The notes beneath the pieces are model-generated. The model saw only the letters and a program-made list of their open reading frames with translations. It did not search any database and was not told the DNA's origin. This document shows positions 8,418 to 11,665 of a stretch of DNA of 11,665 nt, one piece after another. The position numbers and the translations under genes are program-made. Source of the stretch: Legionella_A sp049239925 (GTDB taxonomy: Bacteria; Pseudomonadota; Gammaproteobacteria; Legionellales; Legionellaceae); the NCBI GenBank assembly GCA_049239925.1, contig JBMLTO010000046.1:1-11665 (forward strand). The letters are read 5' to 3'. Position 1 is the first letter of the stretch. Every line of letters begins with the position of its first letter.

Positions 8418-8648
8418 TATCATTCAGATAAATACCTCGTTGAAATGGCCAAGTTAAAGATGCACCTGATTCCGGGATTTACAGCTAAGTACAATTTGCA
8501 TATATTGGTTTATGATGAGGTTGATGAAACTGATGTAGAGGCTGCTCGACGTGAATAGCGATTCAAAAACTGGTCCAGGTTGTGGAGGTTAAATCTGATT
8601 GAGAACCTAAATCCAGCATAGCGTGATCTCTATGAAGACATTTGTCGC
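8418..8648 (+). pseudogene. GIY-YIG endonuclease remnant (UPF0213-like)
   Basis: Reading one frame through two stops gives the C-terminal two thirds of a small GIY-YIG family protein of the kind often annotated as UPF0213/YhbQ-like. A segment SDKYLVEMAKLKMHLIPGFT stands where the family has its TS(D/N)LxKRVxEHK helix. KYNLHILVYDE and VEAARRE follow, then a TAG (8556-8558) where the family has Lys or Gln, then RFKNWSRLWRLNLIENLNP, a second TAG (8619-8621) at the usual Trp codon position, and RDLYEDI. A TGA at 8649-8651 follows. The frame is otherwise kept, so decay looks fairly recent. The catalytic N-terminus with GIY and YIG is missing or frameshifted. Intact members are about 80-100 residue single-domain proteins, frequently mobile and found near repeats. 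The assignment rests on my memory of the family pattern, not on a search. Confidence 0.7.
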
Positions 8649-8660
8649 TGATTACGATCG

Positions 8661-8724
8661 AATGGATGCCGTGAATAAGTCGCAGCACTTAGGCGGGAGA
8701 ATGAATTGTCAACACGCCCTAATG
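8661..8724. repeat. Degenerate dispersed palindromic repeat
   Basis: A stem of GCCGTGA (8668-8674) with TCGCAGC (8680-8686) around the loop ATAAG has one mismatch and one G-T wobble. TGGATGCC precedes it, and GGCGGGAGAATGA plus AACACGCCCTAATG follow. The pattern resembles, with several substitutions, a dispersed repeat of the form TGGATGCCGCGAA-nAAG-TCGCGGCA that I associate with intracellular Legionellales genomes. No T-run follows, so it is not an obvious terminator. The assignment is from memory and moderate at best. Confidence 0.4.
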
Positions 8725-8793
8725 TTATGCAATCGATAATATAAGAAAGAAAAGGATGTTTTTCATAGTTTTTAATGTGGGCAAGGGAGGTAG

Positions 8794-10125
8794 ATGATTG
8801 TGGGGAATGGTGCATCTCACGTGCAATTTACATTGCACGATCAAATCAAATCAATGATAGATCATAAAGAGTTTAACCAATTAATTTTTTTATACTTATC
8901 GGTTAAACCTGCAAAGAAAAAAATATATCAGAAAATAATTGTTTCTTATTATGTAGATAATCCTAAATCTATCAGTGCTAGGGATAATCAAAATAAGAAT
9001 TTTGTATATTATATCGCTAAATACAGATGTACAGATTTATTGTTCGCGATCTCTAGCTTGTCCGCCTTAGAGGGGCGTATATATTGGGAGCGCTATGTAA
9101 ATTGTTTATTGAACAATAAGGAATTTATAGAGGTTTTGAAGGTTTATAATATATGTAGAAATGATCCTATCAGCCAGTACATTATCGCTTACTACAAACA
9201 AAACTCACAAGCACTTAATAGGGTTGATGATCTTCACCGAACATTTATTGATTATGTAGAGCAAGATGAATATAGTGAATTATTATACGAATTATCTATT
9301 TCTTTGTCGGTTCTTCAGAATTCTTGGGATAAGTATTTATACGTTTTGTTAGTTCAATATGAATTTAAAACGATTATTGCAATTTGTTCGAGTGATAATC
9401 ATAGAATTAAAGCATCTGTCAAAGATATGTTGTTTGCCTACTATAAGAGTAATCCTCACTTTATTGTTCTCAAAGATCGGCAACAGTATACCTTGATCGA
9501 TCACGCTTTTAGTCACCGATGTAGTTGGTTGTTTTCTGAGTTTTTTGCATCTATACCTGAGCTAGGAGATATTTGGAGTGGTTATTTGCGCTATTTATTG
9601 GATAAGAAAGATTTTAATGAATTGGCCTCTAGTTATCGAACATCAAATAGTCAAACGAGGCAGTCAACTAGACAGTATTTAGTTGCTTACTACAAAAAAG
9701 AGCCGCAATTGATTCAAGCGATGGATGCTAATCAAGAACTATTAATTGATAGTTTTCGTAGACTTGGGTTCGATACACTTGTATTTGAATTATCTTCTTT
9801 TTTACCAAAGCTAAGTGACGATTGGATTGCAACGTTTAAGGCCTTAATCAAAGGGAGAAAATTTAGAGAGGCTATTCGAGTATACAGTTTTTTATCTGTC
9901 GAAAATGAAAAATTAGTTAGAGATGATATTGTATGCGCTTATCAACAGGGATTGGAATTGAATACCCATCTGGATACGAAAGGTCTTTGTCTTTTAGCGT
10001 ATGCTCAAATTTTTAATTGTGTTTTATTGCTACCAGAATTATTTAAATTAATTTCTCGACAGACCGTATTAACGGCGCCAAGCGACGAGCCCATGGCAAG
10101 TTGTCAAAGCGTCAGGCTATCATAG
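8794..10125 (+). CDS. Unrecognised protein of five ~83-residue repeats
   Basis: A 443-residue protein that I do not recognise. It breaks into five tandem modules of 80-84 residues starting at Leu14, Trp98, Trp178, Trp261 and Trp344. Each has an aromatic/hydrophobic start (Trp in four), a Phe exactly 13 residues later in a K-E/D/K-F context (27, 111, 191, 274, 357), an AYYK-like helix (Tyr52-53, 133-134, 216-217, 299-300; Tyr383 in the last), an Asp (64, 145, 228, 311, 394) followed by a LID-like core, and an LLFELS-like closing helix. All segments look helical, suggesting an alpha-solenoid, with the second half of each module faintly ankyrin-like. No signal peptide, membrane segment or catalytic motif is seen. 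A hydrophilic tail of about 17 residues ends it. GGAGG at 8786-8790 lies only 3 nt before the ATG but 9 nt before GTG at 8800, so the third codon may be the true start. It is more AT-rich than its neighbours. A host-directed effector or scaffold role is speculation. Confidence 0.85.
   Translation: MIVGNGASHVQFTLHDQIKSMIDHKEFNQLIFLYLSVKPAKKKIYQKIIVSYYVDNPKSISARDNQNKNFVYYIAKYRCTDLLFAISSLSALEGRIYWERYVNCLLNNKEFIEVLKVYNICRNDPISQYIIAYYKQNSQALNRVDDLHRTFIDYVEQDEYSELLYELSISLSVLQNSWDKYLYVLLVQYEFKTIIAICSSDNHRIKASVKDMLFAYYKSNPHFIVLKDRQQYTLIDHAFSHRCSWLFSEFFASIPELGDIWSGYLRYLLDKKDFNELASSYRTSNSQTRQSTRQYLVAYYKKEPQLIQAMDANQELLIDSFRRLGFDTLVFELSSFLPKLSDDWIATFKALIKGRKFREAIRVYSFLSVENEKLVRDDIVCAYQQGLELNTHLDTKGLCLLAYAQIFNCVLLLPELFKLISRQTVLTAPSDEPMASCQSVRLS
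8833..10071 (+). repeat. Five tandem ~250-bp coding repeats
   Basis: The modules of the preceding protein start at about 8833, 9085, 9325, 9574 and 9823, with periods of 252, 240, 249 and 249 bp. They are recognisable at protein level (Trp, Phe at +13, Tyr-Tyr at about +38, Asp at about +50). At DNA level they are strongly diverged, so the duplication is old. The second module is three residues shorter, before its Tyr-Tyr pair. The fifth is the most degenerate (AYQQ in place of AYYK, LLAY in place of LID). Confidence 0.8.
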
Positions 10126-10266
10126 TCGGACACCGGAATAGCGGTTTTAGACTATAATACTTATGATTCCCTATTTTTATTGCTTTGTTTAGGTTGAATG
10201 AATCTAACGAATGATGAGCGTTAATTATTTATGCATCAAGGATAGTATAATAACAAGGAGAATGCC

Positions 10267-10992
10267 GTGGATACTTTGGCTGACGATAGCAAAGTCAATC
10301 AGCAAGCGCAAGAAACACTGCTGAGGCTACATGAGCCTTTAGTTAAACGTATCGCCTATCATTTGATGACTAGACTTCCTAGTTCTATTCAATTTGATGA
10401 TTTATTACAAGCTGGAATGCTAGGACTACTAGAAGCGGTCAGGCATTATGATGAAGGCAAGGGGGCTGCATTTGAAACTTATGCTAGTATTCGAATTCGT
10501 GGTTATATGTTGGATGAAGTTCGTCGTAACGACTGGGTACCTCGATCGGTCTATCGAAATGCACGAACTATTTCTGCAGCGGTTAAACTTGTTGAAAATC
10601 GTTTGGGTCGAGATGCCAAAAATCATGAAGTAGCAGAAGAAATTGGTGTTAGTTTGAACGAGTATCATGAAATGCTGAGTGACTCAGCTTGTGCGCATAT
10701 CTGCACTTTTGAAGAATTGGGGGTAAGCGACGATACTGTAGTCATCAGTCATGATCCATTTGGCGTTGCATCTGAGCCTTTTACCCAGGCATTGTATTCA
10801 GATATGTCGACTCAATTAGCACAACTAATGGATAATTTACCTAAAAATGAGCGTTTAGTATTGTCACTTTATTACGAGCGAGATTTAAACTTAAAAGAAA
10901 TTGGTGAAGTATTAGGTGTGACAGAATCACGTGTTTCGCAGATCCATTCGCAAGCAACTCACCGCCTCAAATCACGATTACCTGAATTTTAA
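10267..10992 (+). CDS. fliA: RNA polymerase sigma-28 factor FliA
   Basis: An alternative sigma factor for late flagellar and motility genes, normally held inactive by FlgM. The 241 residues match the family length. Region 2 spans about 17-95, with FDDLLQAGMLGLLEAVRHYD (core RNAP binding) and TYASIRIRGYMLDEVRRNDW (-10 recognition). Region 3 lies at about 103-145. Region 4.2 is a helix-turn-helix around LKEIGEVLGVTESRVSQIHS (209-228). The start is GTG at 10267, with AAGGAG at 10255-10260, 6 nt upstream. TATAAT hexamers occur at 10153-10158 and 10246-10251, but neither has a good -35 and the second is too close to the SD. In Legionella fliA follows flhF and fleN; here an unrelated repeat protein precedes it. 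A second, non-flagellar role in an intracellular life cycle is possible. Confidence 0.95.
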   Translation: MDTLADDSKVNQQAQETLLRLHEPLVKRIAYHLMTRLPSSIQFDDLLQAGMLGLLEAVRHYDEGKGAAFETYASIRIRGYMLDEVRRNDWVPRSVYRNARTISAAVKLVENRLGRDAKNHEVAEEIGVSLNEYHEMLSDSACAHICTFEELGVSDDTVVISHDPFGVASEPFTQALYSDMSTQLAQLMDNLPKNERLVLSLYYERDLNLKEIGEVLGVTESRVSQIHSQATHRLKSRLPEF

Positions 10993-11319
10993 ACCAATTC
11001 TTTTCATTCAAGGTTTCGATTATCCTCGACTTTAAGCATTTTTCCCAGGTTCGTTCGCCCTGAGGCGCGTGTTACGCACGCATTATGGAGCATATATTTT
11101 GATCGATTATTCACTTTTGACGGGTTACACCCCACTTTCCACAGCGGTATTCATGAATACCGCTGTGGAAAGTGGGGTGTAAGGTCTTTGAAAATCAAAT
11201 GAACCCTGCTGAGCAAACAAAAAAAAAGATTAATTTTTGATCAAGAAAAGATCCTGATGCCTAATTTTTTGGGAATTTAGGATTTCAACTGTTGTTGATT
11301 TCTCAAAATTTGACCATTA
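10993..11319. other. Intergenic region between convergent genes
   Basis: 327 bp between fliA and the minus-strand partial gene. It contains TTCGTTCGCCCTGAGG (about 11050-11065), which resembles half of a widespread dispersed bacterial repeat with the core GTTCGCCCTGAG. A short GC hairpin follows, with GCGTG and CACGC arms near 11065-11080. Next come the perfect 58-bp palindrome (listed) and an A9 run at 11219-11227, which would be a T9 run for the minus-strand gene. Only a 3-bp stem precedes that run, so I do not call a terminator. No gene is seen. Confidence 0.5.
11125..11182. repeat. Perfect 58-bp palindrome
   Basis: Two 29-base arms are exact reverse complements with no spacer. The left arm opens TTACACCCCACTTTCC and the right arm closes with its complement. 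The centre is TCATGA, between 11153 and 11154. The flanking bases (G on both sides) do not pair, so the repeat ends sharply. There is no T-run on either side, so it does not look like a standard Rho-independent terminator, although the transcript could form a very strong hairpin between the convergent genes. Equally possible are two abutted inverted ends of a mobile element or MITE, or a protein-binding site. The function is not known from the sequence. Confidence 0.9.
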
Positions 11320-11664
11320 TCACCGATTTAAGTGGTTGATGATTGGCTCGGGTACAACTGACGAACTCGATGAACTAGAGAACAGTCCTTGGTTTGCTAG
11401 CACCTGCGTTGGTAGAACAGCTTGAATCTCATCCCATTTGATAGCTATATCCTGACCAGCATTGATAAACGCGTCAAATTCATCCTCATTTGCAAAGACG
11501 GTTTTATAGTCAATCATGGCGGCCTTGATATCATCTTTTATGGTAGCCCAAAGCTCATCTGATATTTCAGGATTGTTTTTAAGTGCGTCCAGGTGTTCTT
11601 TTGCGGACTCGGTTTGTAGATAAGTTTTAAGATGATTGTTAACAGCAACAGGAAGTTTAAGGCT
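11320..11664 (-). CDS. Unrecognised protein, C-terminal part (partial)
   Basis: On the minus strand a frame is open from the window edge to a TGA at 11322-11320, giving at least 114 residues of a protein whose N-terminus lies outside. An internal ATG at 11517 is not a convincing start, because the frame continues upstream with similar composition and no SD is evident. The visible part is hydrophilic and acidic, with helix-forming stretches such as AKEHLDALKNNPEISDELW and DEFDAFINAGQDIAIKWDEI. It ends in a run of seven serines (codons at 11359-11379) followed by VVPEP and IINHLNR. No domain is recognised and no membrane segment is present. The low-complexity serine tail after an acidic helical region would fit a secreted or surface-associated protein or an effector, but this is speculation. 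It converges on fliA. Confidence 0.6.
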   Translation of the reverse strand, partial: SLKLPVAVNNHLKTYLQTESAKEHLDALKNNPEISDELWATIKDDIKAAMIDYKTVFANEDEFDAFINAGQDIAIKWDEIQAVLPTQVLANQGLFSSSSSSSVVPEPIINHLNR

Positions 11665-11665
11665 A

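Larger units (their letters stand above)
8348..8793. other. Decayed intergenic region where csrA is expected
   Basis: 446 bp without an intact gene. I see no csrA-like reading frame on either strand (no MLILTRR-type start). The region holds the remnant of a GIY-YIG nuclease gene (8418-8648) and a worn palindromic repeat (8661-8724), both listed separately. A minus-strand open frame at 8630-8815 is antisense to these remnants, overlaps the next gene's start and has no recognisable content. Confidence 0.6.

Noticed and set aside
8348..8420. tRNA or attachment site after lysC
   Set aside because: GGTTCGTGA resembles the start of a T-arm, but no acceptor stem, anticodon arm or GGTTCRANTCC consensus is present.
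8706..8740. TTGTCA and GATAAT as a promoter for the repeat protein
   Set aside because: The spacing is 23 nt, outside the usable range, and no alternative -35 pairs with GATAAT.
8630..8815. 61-codon minus-strand frame
   Set aside because: Antisense to the GIY-YIG remnant and repeat, overlaps the next gene's start, and has no recognisable content.
10132..10148. ACCG/CGGT hairpin with TTTT after the repeat protein
   Set aside because: A 4-bp stem and four T residues are too little to support a terminator.
11125..11182. Palindrome as an ordinary bidirectional terminator
   Set aside because: The hairpin is very strong, but neither side has a T-tract immediately after the stem, and a 29-bp loopless stem is unlike normal terminators.
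11219..11260. T9 run on the minus strand as a terminator for the right-edge gene
   Set aside because: Only a 3-bp GAT/ATC stem can be drawn directly before the T-run, too weak to call an intrinsic terminator.

Overview
The window reads as chromosome from a gammaproteobacterium of the Legionellales type (Legionella/Coxiella/Rickettsiella/Berkiella relatives). The main reason is the gene order recA-recX-alaS-lysC on the plus strand. I recall this order from Legionella and Coxiella, where csrA normally follows. A moderately AT-rich composition, an MFS transporter of the type common in these intracellular bacteria, and the absence of a recognisable LexA box upstream of recA fit the same group. 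The genus cannot be fixed from this sequence alone.

Layout. On the minus strand, ispB (polyprenyl diphosphate synthase, quinone side chain) and a 12-helix MFS transporter lie 15 nt apart and form a likely operon, driven by a good sigma70 promoter at 2406-2434. A 430-bp spacer without a convincing gene leads to the plus-strand block. There recA and recX overlap by 8 nt, alaS follows after 144 bp, and lysC starts 12 nt after alaS. This block covers recombination and its modulator, alanine tRNA charging, and the first step of the aspartate pathway (DAP/lysine, threonine, methionine).

From 8348 the conserved order breaks. Where csrA is expected there is a decayed GIY-YIG endonuclease gene with in-frame stops, then a worn palindromic repeat. 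Next comes an unrecognised 443-residue protein that I read as five tandem copies of an ~83-residue helical module. This array is the most novel coding element here. It is followed by fliA (sigma-28, flagellar sigma factor), without its usual flhF/fleN neighbours on the upstream side.

The right end is accessory in character. It holds a perfect 58-bp palindrome (11125-11182) between convergent genes and the C-terminal end of an unrecognised minus-strand protein with a seven-serine run, cut by the window edge. No tRNA, rRNA, CRISPR array or intact insertion sequence was found.
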